Assembly: GCA_019683665.1 (NCBI GenBank)
Contig: JADGIB010000008.1
Coordinates: 1-28,235, forward strand
Reading direction: 5' to 3'
From: Solirubrobacteraceae bacterium
Lineage (GTDB): Bacteria > Actinomycetota > Thermoleophilia > Solirubrobacterales > Solirubrobacteraceae
DNA: 28,235 bases
Shown here: in pieces, positions 1 through 7,740 of the stretch
How the letters are laid out: each line of letters opens with the position of its first letter
How positions within the stretch are numbered: position 1 is the stretch's first letter
Notes under the pieces: model-generated
The model's database searches: none
Told to the model about the DNA's origin: nothing
Seen by the model: only the letters and a program-made list of their open reading frames with translations
Position numbers and translations under genes: made by a program

Positions 1-740
1 AGCACGCGCTGCGGGCCAACGCGCTCGTGCTCACCGCCGAGGAGCTGCGCCGCGCGCTCCCCGTCCCCGCCCGCGTCGGCCCCGAGCCGCCCGAGGCCGT
101 CGTCGTCGACGCCCCGTTCGACGCGCACGGCTCGCCGCTCTTCGCCGCCGGGGCGCTGCTGCCGCAGTCGCGCGCCTCGCAGCTCGTCGCCCGCGCGCTC
201 GACCCGCAGCCGGGGGAGTCCGTCCTCGACCTGTGCGCGGCGCCCGGCGCGAAGACGACCCACCTCGCCGCGCTCATGGGCGACCGGGGCCGGATCGTCG
301 CCGTCGAGCGCCACGCCGGCCGCGCCGAGCAGCTGCGCGAGACCGCCGCCCGGATGCACGCCACGGTCGTCGAGGTCCGCCACGGCGACGCGGCGGCCGG
401 CACGCCGGGGGAGACGTTCGACCGCGTCCTCGTCGACCCGCCGTGCAGCGGCCTGGGGACGCTGCGCAGCCGGCCCGACCTGCGCTGGCGGGCCGGGCCG
501 GCCCAGATCGCCGAGCTCGGCGCCGTCCAGCGGGCGATCCTCGACGCGGCCGCCGCCGCCACCCGGCCGGGCGGGCGGCTCGTCTACTCGACCTGCACGC
601 TGTCGGCGCTGGAGAACGAGCGCCAGGTCGCCGCGTTCACCGCCCGCCACCGCGACTTCGAGCTCGAGGCGGTCCGCACGACGCTGCCGCACCGCGACGG
701 AACCGACGGGTTCTACGTGGCCACGATCCGTAGGCTGTAG
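1..740 (+). CDS. rsmB: 16S rRNA m5C967 methyltransferase RsmB, C-terminal part (5' end outside window)
   Basis: The open frame runs in from the left edge (first full codon at base 3, reading HALRANAL), so the gene is cut at its 5' end; the GTG at 27 is an internal valine. The visible part is the catalytic domain of the RsmB/NOP2/Sun family, which methylates C5 of a cytosine in 16S rRNA using SAM. Seen directly: the family lead-in FDAHGSPLF, SAM motif I LDLCAAPGAKTTH (about bases 225-264), motif IV DPPCSGLG with its cysteine at 444-446, and motif VI YSTCTL with its cysteine at 594-596. In this family the TC cysteine is the nucleophile and the PC cysteine helps product release; both are present. 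The C-terminus GFYVATIRRL is typical. The NusB-like N-terminal domain is not in the window. It is followed after 5 nt by a zinc-ribbon gene and then rpe. Confidence 0.95.
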   Translation, partial: HALRANALVLTAEELRRALPVPARVGPEPPEAVVVDAPFDAHGSPLFAAGALLPQSRASQLVARALDPQPGESVLDLCAAPGAKTTHLAALMGDRGRIVAVERHAGRAEQLRETAARMHATVVEVRHGDAAAGTPGETFDRVLVDPPCSGLGTLRSRPDLRWRAGPAQIAELGAVQRAILDAAAAATRPGGRLVYSTCTLSALENERQVAAFTARHRDFELEAVRTTLPHRDGTDGFYVATIRRL

Positions 741-745
741 GGCGG

Positions 746-976
746 ATGCCCCAGGAGCGCCCCGTCGACCTCGGGTTGGAGTGCCCGAACTGCCACGAGC
801 CCTGGCTGCGGCCGACGAACCTCGCCGGGCGCTACCGCTGCGTCTACTGCCTGCACCGCTACGAGCTGCGGTCGGTCTGCCCGAACTGCGGCGAGCACTC
901 GACGATCGTGCGCATGTCGTCGACGGCGACGACGCAGTGCGCCGCCTGCGGTGACAGCATGCTGCTCCCGATATGA
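746..976 (+). CDS. Small double zinc-ribbon protein
   Basis: This 76-residue protein carries four CxxC knuckles: C13/C16, C32/C35, C45/C48 and C65/C68. They are arranged as two consecutive zinc ribbons. The spacing resembles the small YfgJ-type zinc-ribbon proteins, whose function is not settled, so I do not assign one. There is no transmembrane segment or signal peptide, so it should be cytosolic. Its start lies 5 nt after the rsmB stop and its own stop overlaps the rpe start as ATGA (973-976). It is therefore almost certainly translated with both neighbours. The cysteine pattern and the tight spacing argue that it is a real gene. A role in RNA or ribosome handling near rsmB is only a guess. 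Confidence 0.8.
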   Translation: MPQERPVDLGLECPNCHEPWLRPTNLAGRYRCVYCLHRYELRSVCPNCGEHSTIVRMSSTATTQCAACGDSMLLPI

Positions 977-1644
977 GCGAGATCCCCCGCGGCGTCGCCC
1001 CCTCCATCCTGTCGGCGAACTTCGCGCGCCTGGGCGACGACGTCCAGCTGCTGCTCGACGCCGGCGCCCGCACGATCCACTTCGACGTCATGGACGGCCA
1101 CTTCGTGCCGCCGATCACGATCGGCGCCGACGTGGCCAAGGCGATCGCGCCCGCCGTCCACGCCGCCGGCGCGATCCTCGACGTCCACCTCATGGTCGAG
1201 CGCCCCGAGCGCCACGTCGAGGCGTTCGTCGAGGCCGGCGCCGACCGCATCCTCTGCCAGGTCGAGGCGACGCCGAACATCGCCTTCGCCGTGAAGGCGA
1301 TCCGCGAGGCCGGCCGCTCGCCCGGCGTCGTCATCAACCCCGGCACCCCGGTCGAGGCGGTGACCGACCTCGTCGACGACGTCGACGTCGTCCTCTGCAT
1401 GACCGTCAACCCCGGCTGGGGCGGCCAGCGCTTCCTGCCCGGCTCCCCCGCGAAGATCGCGCGCCTGAAGGCGCTCGTCGGCGACCGGGCCGTGATCGAG
1501 GTCGACGGCGGCGTCGACGCCGGGACCGTCGGCGCCTGCGCGCGGGCGGGGGCGGAGATCTTCGTGGCCGGGTCGGCGATCTACGGCGCCGCCGACCCCG
1601 TCGCCGCCTTCCGCGAGATCTCCGAAGCCGCGTTGTACGGCTAG
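973..1644 (+). CDS. rpe: Ribulose-phosphate 3-epimerase
   Basis: Interconverts D-ribulose 5-phosphate and D-xylulose 5-phosphate in the pentose phosphate pathway; a cytosolic, metal-dependent TIM barrel. The 223-residue length is normal. Family motifs are complete: APSILSANF at residues 9-17, HFDVMDGHFVP with metal/catalytic H36 and D38, DVHLMVE with H72, MTVNPGWGGQ in the middle of the barrel, EVDGGV carrying the second catalytic Asp, and the phosphate-binding VAGSAIYG near the C-terminus. The ATG overlaps the stop of the zinc-ribbon gene by 4 nt, indicating translational coupling with the rsmB transcript. Ribulose 5-phosphate is also the substrate of RibBA encoded about 17 kb downstream. 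In mycobacteria rpe directly precedes the riboflavin gene ribG, but here they are separated. Confidence 0.97.
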   Translation: MSEIPRGVAPSILSANFARLGDDVQLLLDAGARTIHFDVMDGHFVPPITIGADVAKAIAPAVHAAGAILDVHLMVERPERHVEAFVEAGADRILCQVEATPNIAFAVKAIREAGRSPGVVINPGTPVEAVTDLVDDVDVVLCMTVNPGWGGQRFLPGSPAKIARLKALVGDRAVIEVDGGVDAGTVGACARAGAEIFVAGSAIYGAADPVAAFREISEAALYG

Positions 1645-1672
1645 CCGCACCCGGCCCGCCCCGGGCGTGGCC

Positions 1673-1678
1673 GATACT
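1673..1678 (+). promoter_or_regulatory. Candidate -10 box GATACT for the two-component/ABC unit
   Basis: GATACT lies exactly 10 nt before the ATG at 1689, in the 44-nt gap after rpe. This matches the spacing of similar boxes before ribD, rpmB and other unit heads in this window. No convincing -35 is visible 16-18 nt upstream. A weak 5-bp hairpin (CCCGG 1650-1654 / CCGGG 1661-1665) between the rpe stop and the box could help end rpe transcription. The inferred transcript would be nearly leaderless. Confidence 0.4.
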
Positions 1679-1688
1679 GACGACAGCC

Positions 1689-2057
1689 ATGGCCGTCACC
1701 GTCCTCATCGTCGACGATCACCCCAGCTTCCGCGCGACCGCCCGCCTCCTGCTCGAGGTCGAGGGCTACGACGTCGTCGGCGAGGCGCGCGACGGCGCGG
1801 AGGCGATCGAGCTGGCCGAGCGGCTGCGGCCCGACCTCGTCCTCCTCGACGTGAGCCTGCCCGACATCGACGGCTTCGAGGTCGCGGCGCGGCTGACCGA
1901 GCGCGCCAACGGCGCGTCGGCCGGCGGCCCGGCCGTGATCCTCACCTCGAGCCGGGACCCGTCCGACTTCGGCCCGCTCGTGCAGGAGAGCGGGGCGCGC
2001 GGGTTCATCCCCAAGGCGGAGCTGTCGGGCGCGACGCTGGCCGCGCTGCTGGGATGA
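1689..2057 (+). CDS. Receiver-only response regulator (CheY-like)
   Basis: A 122-residue single receiver domain with no output domain. Conserved residues are visible: acidic pair D9/D10 (VDDH), phosphoacceptor D54 in LLDVSLPDIDG, switch Thr T86 in VILTSS, and K109 in GFIPKA. The ATG at 1689 was chosen because LIVDD follows directly, as usual for receivers, and because a -10-like box sits 10 nt upstream. The stop overlaps the histidine-kinase start as ATGA (2054-2057). It probably accepts phosphate from the adjacent kinase, competing with or tuning the NarL-type regulator encoded after the kinase; that division of labour is inference. The lack of a DNA-binding domain is real, since the frame stops one codon after LLG and the kinase begins there. 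Confidence 0.9.
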   Translation: MAVTVLIVDDHPSFRATARLLLEVEGYDVVGEARDGAEAIELAERLRPDLVLLDVSLPDIDGFEVAARLTERANGASAGGPAVILTSSRDPSDFGPLVQESGARGFIPKAELSGATLAALLG

Positions 2058-3793
2058 GGCCGCGCCGCCTGCTGTGGGCGATCGGCGTCGCGGGCGTCCT
2101 GCTCGGGACCGCCGTCGCCGTCCTGATCGCGGTCAGCGACATCGTCGACGACCACGCGTCGAACATCATGGCCGCGCTGCTCATCGGCGGGTCGTTCCTC
2201 GGCATCGGCCTCTACGCCTGGGGCACGCGGCCGCGCAACCGGATCGGGCCGCTGATGGTCGCCGTCGGCTTCGCCTGGATGCTCGGGATGCTCCAGTGCT
2301 CCGACCTCGCGCTGCCGTTCACGATCGGCCTGCTCATGAGCCCGTCCGCGTTCGCGATCGTGCTCCACCTCCTGCTCGCCTACCCGACCGGGCGCCTGGG
2401 GTCGGGGGCCGCGCGCGCCGTCGTCGCCCTCGGCTACGTCGACGTCATCGCCGGCTCGCTCGCCTACGCGATGCTGGCCCGCAACCCGGACGGGATCGAG
2501 AACGCGCCGCGCAATCTCCTGCTCGTCGAGGACGCGCCCGGCGCCGCCGACGCCGTGCTCACTGCCGTCACCGTCCTCGGCCTCGTCGCGATCGTCTCCG
2601 GGGCGCTCCTGCTCGTCGCCCGCTGGCGCGCCGCGAGCACCCCGCGGCGGCGCACCCTCGCCCCGCTGCTGTGGACCGGCGCGCTCCTGCTCGCCTTCGC
2701 CGCCGTCATGCTCGCCGCCGACATCGCCGGCAGCGAGGACCTCGAGGACGGCTTCTCGGTCTTCTCCGTCTTCCTGCTCACCGCCGCCCCGTACGCCTAC
2801 CTCGCCGGGCTCATGAGCTCGGGCTGGGCGCGCGGGCGGACGATGGGCGACCTCGTCAGCGGCCTGAACGCGGCCGACGCCCGCCCGGGGGTCCGCGACG
2901 CGCTGGCCGAGGCGCTCGGCGACCCGACGCTCGCCGTCGCCTTCAAGCGCCACGACCGCGACGAGTGGGTCGACGCCGACGGGCGGCGCATCGAGCTGCC
3001 CGCCGACCGCGCGGTCACCGAGATCTCCCGCGACGGGGAGCTGATCGGCGCGCTCGTCCACGGCCGCGCCCTCGCCGACGACCCCGTCCTGCGGCGCGCC
3101 GTCGCCGACACCGCCGCGCTGGCCCTCGAGAACGAGCGGCTGCAGGCCGAGTTGCGCGCCCGGGTCGCCGAGCTGCAGGAGTCGCGTGCGAACATCATCT
3201 CGTTCGGCCTGGCCGAGCGCCGGCGCCTCGAGCGCGACCTCCACGACGGTGCCCAGCAGCGGCTCGTGGCACTCTCCCTCCAAGTGAACCTCGCCCGCGC
3301 GAAGATCGACGACGACCCCGCGACCGCCGCGGCCCTGCTCGACACCGCCCGCGACGAGCTCGCGCAGGCGCTCGACGAGCTGCGGGAGCTCGCCCGCGGC
3401 ATCCACCCGGCGATCCTCACCGACCAGGGCCTCGGGCCGGCCGTGAGCGCGCTGGCCGAGCGCTCGCCGGTCCCCGTCGAGATCGGGCCGCTGCCGGACC
3501 AGCGGCTGCCGTCGCCGGTCGAGGCCGCCGCCTACTTCGTCGTCTCCGAGGCGCTCGCGAACGTGGCCAAGTACGCCGGCGCCACCCACGCGACCGTCCG
3601 CGTCGCCCGCGAGGACGACCGCGCGGTCGTCGAGGTCGTCGACGACGGCGTCGGCGGCGCCGACCCGGCCCAGGGCACCGGCCTGCGCGGCCTGGCCGAG
3701 CGCGTCGCGGCCCTCGACGGCCGCCTCGAGATCGTGTCCCCGACCGGCTGCGGCACCGTCGTCCGCGCCGACCTGCCGTGCGCGTCGTCGTAG
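2054..3793 (+). CDS. Membrane sensor histidine kinase (HisKA_3 / NarL-associated type)
   Basis: A 579-residue kinase. The N-terminal third holds about eight hydrophobic segments (residues roughly 7-28, 36-58, 64-85, 90-145, 175-197, 205-227, 238-258) with short loops, so the sensor is probably the membrane domain itself. A cytosolic linker of weak GAF-like character (about 270-370) leads into a short coiled coil (ENERLQAELRARVAELQ). The dimerisation/phosphotransfer helix has the HisKA_3 motif ERDLHDGAQQRL with H397. The ATPase domain shows EALANVAKYA (N box), VDDGVGG (G1) and GTGLRGLAERV (G2). Such kinases pair with LuxR/NarL-family regulators, and one is encoded 16 nt inside its 3' end. The start overlaps the receiver gene by 4 nt. 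The stimulus is unknown; the downstream ABC transporter suggests envelope stress or an exported compound, by inference. Confidence 0.95.
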   Translation: MRPRRLLWAIGVAGVLLGTAVAVLIAVSDIVDDHASNIMAALLIGGSFLGIGLYAWGTRPRNRIGPLMVAVGFAWMLGMLQCSDLALPFTIGLLMSPSAFAIVLHLLLAYPTGRLGSGAARAVVALGYVDVIAGSLAYAMLARNPDGIENAPRNLLLVEDAPGAADAVLTAVTVLGLVAIVSGALLLVARWRAASTPRRRTLAPLLWTGALLLAFAAVMLAADIAGSEDLEDGFSVFSVFLLTAAPYAYLAGLMSSGWARGRTMGDLVSGLNAADARPGVRDALAEALGDPTLAVAFKRHDRDEWVDADGRRIELPADRAVTEISRDGELIGALVHGRALADDPVLRRAVADTAALALENERLQAELRARVAELQESRANIISFGLAERRRLERDLHDGAQQRLVALSLQVNLARAKIDDDPATAAALLDTARDELAQALDELRELARGIHPAILTDQGLGPAVSALAERSPVPVEIGPLPDQRLPSPVEAAAYFVVSEALANVAKYAGATHATVRVAREDDRAVVEVVDDGVGGADPAQGTGLRGLAERVAALDGRLEIVSPTGCGTVVRADLPCASS

Positions 3794-4425
3794 CCGAGGA
3801 CTCCGTCCTCCTGCGCGAGGGCCTCGTGCGGCTGCTGGCCGAGGGCGGCTTCGAGGTCGTCGGCCAGGCCGGCGACGCCGAGGACCTCCTGCGCAAGGTC
3901 GGCGCGCACAGGCCCGACGTCGCGATCGTCGACGTGCGGATGCCCCCGACCCACACCGACGAGGGGCTGCGCGCCGCCGCCGAGATCCGCGAGCGCCACC
4001 AGCAGACCGCCGTGCTCGTCCTCAGCCAGGTCATCGAGACCGGGTCGGCGCTCGAGCTGCTGACCCAGAGCGCCGAGGGCGTCGGCTACCTGCTCAAGGA
4101 CCGCGTCGCCGACGTCGACCGCTTCCTCGAGGCGGTGCGCCGCGTCGCCGAGGGCGGGTCGGCCCTCGACCCGGAGGTCGTCTCCACGCTCCTGGGCCGC
4201 CGCCGCCGCGACGACCCGCTGGCCGCGATCACCGCCCGCGAGCGCGAGGTGCTGGCGCTCATGGCCGAGGGCCGCTCCAACCAGGCGATCGCCGAGCAGC
4301 TCGTCGTCACCGAGCGGGCCGTCGAGAAGCACGTCACCTCGATCTTCGGCAAGCTCGGCCTCGCGCCCGCCGCCGAGGACCACCGCCGCGTGCTCGCGGT
4401 CCTCGCCTACCTGCGCGCCCCCTAG
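3778..4425 (+). CDS. NarL/LuxR-family response regulator
   Basis: A 215-residue DNA-binding regulator starting at GTG 3778, 16 nt inside the kinase gene; RVVVAEDS follows the start immediately, which supports this choice. The receiver has E7/D8, phosphoacceptor D52 in IVDVRMPPTHTDEG and K107 in YLLKDR. The RMPPTHTDEGL string is common in actinobacterial regulators paired with HisKA_3 kinases. The C-terminal LuxR-type HTH is complete: LTAREREVLALM is read here as ITAREREVLALMAEG, then SNQAIAEQL, then VTERAVEKHVTSIFGKL. It probably activates or represses the ABC pair starting 67 nt downstream, and possibly its own unit. The target site is not known. Confidence 0.95.
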   Translation: MRVVVAEDSVLLREGLVRLLAEGGFEVVGQAGDAEDLLRKVGAHRPDVAIVDVRMPPTHTDEGLRAAAEIRERHQQTAVLVLSQVIETGSALELLTQSAEGVGYLLKDRVADVDRFLEAVRRVAEGGSALDPEVVSTLLGRRRRDDPLAAITAREREVLALMAEGRSNQAIAEQLVVTERAVEKHVTSIFGKLGLAPAAEDHRRVLAVLAYLRAP

Positions 4426-4492
4426 GCGGCCGAACCGCAAGAGTGGGGTTACCCGAACGACGGCGGGGCCGCCGGTCGGCGAAGCTATCCCC
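4426..4492 (+). promoter_or_regulatory. Candidate regulatory gap between response regulator and ABC genes
   Basis: This 67-nt gap holds a near-palindrome GGGTTACCC (4446-4454), which could be an operator half for the adjacent NarL-type regulator. It also holds a GC hairpin (GACGGCG 4459-4465 with CGCC-G-GTC 4471-4477) that could attenuate or end transcription. TATCCC sits directly before the ATG (4486-4491), too close to act as a -10 for that start. The call rests on symmetry only. Confidence 0.3.
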
Positions 4493-5194
4493 ATGACCAA
4501 CGCCCCCATCGTCTCCGCCACCGACCTCGTGCGCCGATACGGGGAGGGCGAGGCCGCCGTCACGGCGCTCGCCGGCGTCACCGTCGCCTTCGCCCAGGGG
4601 GAGTACGCGGCGATCATGGGCCCGTCCGGCTCCGGCAAGTCGACGCTCATGCACTGCCTGGCCGGCCTCGACCGTCCCACGAGCGGCTCCGTCGTCGTCG
4701 ACGGCGTCGAGCTCGCCCACCTCGACGACCGGCGCCTCACCGCCCTGCGCCGCGACAAGATCGGCTTCATCTTCCAGGCGTTCAACCTCCTGCCGGTCCT
4801 CACCGCCGAGGAGAACATCCTGCTGCCGCTGTCGATCGCCGGCCGCAGGCCCGACCGCGAGTGGTTCGAGCAGCTCGTCGCGACCGTCGGCCTCGGCGAC
4901 CGCCTCGACCACCGGCCGTCGGAGCTGTCGGGCGGCCAGCAGCAGCGCGTCGCCGTCGCGCGGGCGCTCGTCTCGCGCCCCGCCGTCGTCTTCGCCGACG
5001 AGCCGACCGGCAACCTCGACTCGAAGGCGTCGGCCGACGTCCTCGAGCTGCTGCGCACCTCGGTCGACGAGCTCGGCCAGACGGTGATCATGGTCACCCA
5101 CGACCAGGACGCCGCCGACGTCGCCGACCGCATCGTCACGCTCACCGACGGCCGGATCGTCGAGGACCGCCGGACCCAGGCGGCGGTGGCCTGA
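4493..5194 (+). CDS. ABC transporter ATP-binding protein (LolD/MacB type)
   Basis: A 233-residue ATPase powering the FtsX-like permease encoded next. All nucleotide-binding motifs are present: Walker A GPSGSGKST (43-51), Q-loop FQAFNLLP, signature LSGGQQQRVAVARA beginning at L145, Walker B VVFADEP with D169/E170, the D-loop NLDS and H-loop MVTHD. FQAFNLLPVLTAEENI is the typical sequence of the LolD/MacB/FtsE group, which drives mechanotransmission rather than classic import. It acts on the cytosolic membrane face. The stop overlaps the permease start (TGATG, 5192-5196). The two-component genes just upstream suggest regulated expression, as is common for actinobacterial drug or envelope-stress ABC systems. 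The substrate cannot be told from the sequence. Confidence 0.95.
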   Translation: MTNAPIVSATDLVRRYGEGEAAVTALAGVTVAFAQGEYAAIMGPSGSGKSTLMHCLAGLDRPTSGSVVVDGVELAHLDDRRLTALRRDKIGFIFQAFNLLPVLTAEENILLPLSIAGRRPDREWFEQLVATVGLGDRLDHRPSELSGGQQQRVAVARALVSRPAVVFADEPTGNLDSKASADVLELLRTSVDELGQTVIMVTHDQDAADVADRIVTLTDGRIVEDRRTQAAVA

Positions 5195-7740
5195 TGCTCA
5201 CGCTCTCCCTGCGGAGCTTCGGCGTGCGCAAGCTGCGCGTCGCGCTGACGCTCATCGCCGTCGCGCTCGGGGTCGCCCTCATCTCGGGCACCTACATCCT
5301 CACCGACACGATCAACCGCTCGTTCGACACGATCTTCACGACGGCGGCCAAGGGCGTCGACGTGTCGATCACGCCGCGCGACGCGATCGACGACGCCACC
5401 CAGGACGGGATCGCGGTCACGACGATCCCGGCCTCGTTCCTGGCCGAGGTCGAGCGCCAGCCCGGCGTCGCGAAGGCGGTCGGGACGATCGACACCGCCA
5501 ACGTCGCCCTGTTCACGGCCGACGGGGACCGCATCGGCGGCAGCGGCGGCGCCCCGACCCAGCTGTCGTCCGACACGCCGCCGCCGTTCAGCGCGATCAC
5601 CTACGAGGAGGGCCGCGCCCCGACCGGCATGGGCGAGATGGCCGTCCTCGAGCAGACCGCCGAGAGCGAGGGCCTGAAGATCGGCGACCGGCTGAAGGTC
5701 GTCGGCGCCGGGCCGCAGACCGAGCTCGAGCTCGTCGGCATCGCCCGCTTCGGCGGCGTCTCGTCGATCGGCGGCTTCACGCTCATCGTCACGAGCCTCG
5801 AGCAGGCCCAGGCGCTGGCCGACCAGCCCGACGCCTACAGCTCGATCCTCGTCGCCGCCGACCCGGACGTGACCCCGGGCGAGCTGCGCGACCGGCTGCG
5901 GCAGCTCCCGTCGCCGACCCCGGTCAACGTCCGCACCGGCCAGCAGCAGGCCGACCAGAACACGGCCGACATCCGCGAGGCGCTCGGCTTCCTGACGACC
6001 GCGCTGCTCGTGTTCGCCGGGATCGCCCTGTTCGTCGGCGCGTTCATCATCTTCAACACGTTCTCGATCACCGTCGCCCAGCGGATGCGCGAGTTCGCGC
6101 TCCTGCGCACGCTCGGCGCCTCGCGGCGCCAGGTCATGGGCCAGGTGATCTTCGAGGGGCTGATCATCGGCCTCGTCGGATCGATCCTCGGCCTCCTGCT
6201 CGGGCTCGCGCTCGCGCCCGGCCTGCGCGGCCTGTTCAACGCGATCGGGGCCGACCTGCCGTCCGAGGGGACCGTCGTCGAGCCGCGCACGATCATCGTG
6301 TCGCTCGTCGTCGGCACGCTCGTCACGCTCGCCAGCGGGCTGGCGCCGGCGATCCGCGCCACCCGCGTCCCGCCGGTCGCGGCGCTGCGCGAGGGCGCGG
6401 TCCTGCCGCGCGGCCGGGGCGCCCGCTTCATCACGCCGAGCGGCGCGATCCTCGCCCTCGGCGGCGTCGCCGCGCTCGCCGCGGGCCTGTTCGGCGGGGC
6501 CGGGATCGAGCTCGTCGGCCTCGGCGCCGGCCTCGTGTTCATCGGCACCGCGCTGCTGAGCCCGAAGCTCGTGCCGCCGCTGGCCGGCGCGATCGGGCGG
6601 ATGTTCCCGGGCGTCGTCGGCCGCCTCGCGCGCGAGAACTCGGTGCGCCAGCCCGGCCGCACCGCCGTGACCGCGTCGGCGCTTGTCGTCGGCGTCACGC
6701 TCGTCGCGTTCGTGTCGATCTTCGCCCAGGGGCTGAAGGCGACGATCGCCGAGGCGGTCGACACCGCCGCCCGCCCGGGCACGCTCATCGTCCAGAACAC
6801 GGCGATGGGCGTCCCGCTGCCCGCCGCCGTCGCCGGCGGCCTGGAGCGGGTCGACGGCGTCACCTCGGTCGCGTCGGTGCGCTTCTCCGTCAGCCGCGTC
6901 GAGGGCGTGGGACGGACCGCGGTCACGAGCGTGTCGCCCACCCTGCCCGACGTGTTCGACACGCGGTGGGCGCAGGGCGACAACGAGCTCCTGCGCGACC
7001 TCGGGCGCGACCACGCGGTCGTCACCGACCGCTGGGCCGACGACCACGGCGTGGAGGTCGGCGACGAGCTCGCGCTGACGACCCCGACGAACGAGCGGCT
7101 GCGCCTGCGCGTGACCGGCATCACCGACGACGACTCCGGGCTGTTCGCGCCGGTCACCGTCAGCAACGAGCTGGCCCAGGAGGCGTTCGGCGAGCGCCAG
7201 GACGCGATCGTCTTCGCCGGGACGAGCCCCGACGAGGAGGCCGCGGTGAAGGCGCGCGTGGACCGGCTGCTCGAGCAGCAGTTCCCGCTGGCCGAGGCGC
7301 TGACCGTGCAGGAGTTCAAGGACCAGCAGGCCGGCCAGGTCAACCAGATCCTGGCGCTGTTCTACGTCCTGCTGTCGCTGTCGGTGATCGTCTCGCTGTT
7401 CGGCATCGTCAACACGCTCGTGCTCTCGATCTACGAGCGCACGCGCGAGCTGGGGATGCTGCGGGCGATCGGCACGTCGCGCCGCCAGGTGCGCCGGATG
7501 ATCCGCTACGAGGCGGTCATCACCGCGCTCATCGGCGCGACGATGGGCATCGTCCTGGGCCTCGTGTTCGGCGTCGCGGTCACCGTCGCGCTCGAGGACG
7601 AGGGGCTCGTCCTGTCGATCCCGGTCGGGCAGCTCGTCGTGCTGCTCGTCCTCGGCGGGCTGGCCGGCGTCCTCGCCGCGATCGCGCCCGCGCGGCGCGC
7701 CTCGCGGCTGGACGTGCTCCAGTCACTCGCGTACGAGTAG
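5194..7740 (+). CDS. ABC transporter permease with two FtsX domains
   Basis: An 848-residue membrane protein starting at ATG 5194, overlapping the ATPase stop. It has an N-terminal TM (about 13-33, LRVALTLIAVALGVALISGTYI-like), a MacB_PCD-like extracytoplasmic domain (about 40-260), and a first FtsX block (about 265-395, including FNTFSI and REFALLRTLGASRRQ). A central hydrophobic region (about 419-510) is followed by a second extracytoplasmic domain. The second FtsX block (about 715-848) contains VNTLVLSIYERTRELGMLRAIGTSRRQ. The doubled RxxxLLRxxGxSRRQ signature is the coupling-helix region that contacts the ATPase. This two-block layout of about 850 residues is typical of actinobacterial FtsX-family exporters. 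The 3' end overlaps the convergent flippase gene by 18 nt, so no terminator space separates them. Confidence 0.95.
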   Translation: MLTLSLRSFGVRKLRVALTLIAVALGVALISGTYILTDTINRSFDTIFTTAAKGVDVSITPRDAIDDATQDGIAVTTIPASFLAEVERQPGVAKAVGTIDTANVALFTADGDRIGGSGGAPTQLSSDTPPPFSAITYEEGRAPTGMGEMAVLEQTAESEGLKIGDRLKVVGAGPQTELELVGIARFGGVSSIGGFTLIVTSLEQAQALADQPDAYSSILVAADPDVTPGELRDRLRQLPSPTPVNVRTGQQQADQNTADIREALGFLTTALLVFAGIALFVGAFIIFNTFSITVAQRMREFALLRTLGASRRQVMGQVIFEGLIIGLVGSILGLLLGLALAPGLRGLFNAIGADLPSEGTVVEPRTIIVSLVVGTLVTLASGLAPAIRATRVPPVAALREGAVLPRGRGARFITPSGAILALGGVAALAAGLFGGAGIELVGLGAGLVFIGTALLSPKLVPPLAGAIGRMFPGVVGRLARENSVRQPGRTAVTASALVVGVTLVAFVSIFAQGLKATIAEAVDTAARPGTLIVQNTAMGVPLPAAVAGGLERVDGVTSVASVRFSVSRVEGVGRTAVTSVSPTLPDVFDTRWAQGDNELLRDLGRDHAVVTDRWADDHGVEVGDELALTTPTNERLRLRVTGITDDDSGLFAPVTVSNELAQEAFGERQDAIVFAGTSPDEEAAVKARVDRLLEQQFPLAEALTVQEFKDQQAGQVNQILALFYVLLSLSVIVSLFGIVNTLVLSIYERTRELGMLRAIGTSRRQVRRMIRYEAVITALIGATMGIVLGLVFGVAVTVALEDEGLVLSIPVGQLVVLLVLGGLAGVLAAIAPARRASRLDVLQSLAYE

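Noticed and set aside
27..740. GTG 27 as the true start of the first gene
   Set aside because: The frame is open to the left edge and reads LRANAL, a conserved part of RsmB. The gene is therefore truncated by the window, not short.
4486..4491. TATCCC as the -10 of the ABC ATPase gene
   Set aside because: Only one base separates it from the ATG, so the transcript would begin after the start codon. Starting later would remove the first beta strand of the ATPase.
3532..7047. Very long open frame on the minus strand (over 1,100 codons)
   Set aside because: It lies opposite the kinase, regulator and ABC genes, which have clear family motifs. Its translation is low-complexity and rich in Arg, Asp, Gly and Ala, as expected for an antisense frame in GC-rich DNA.
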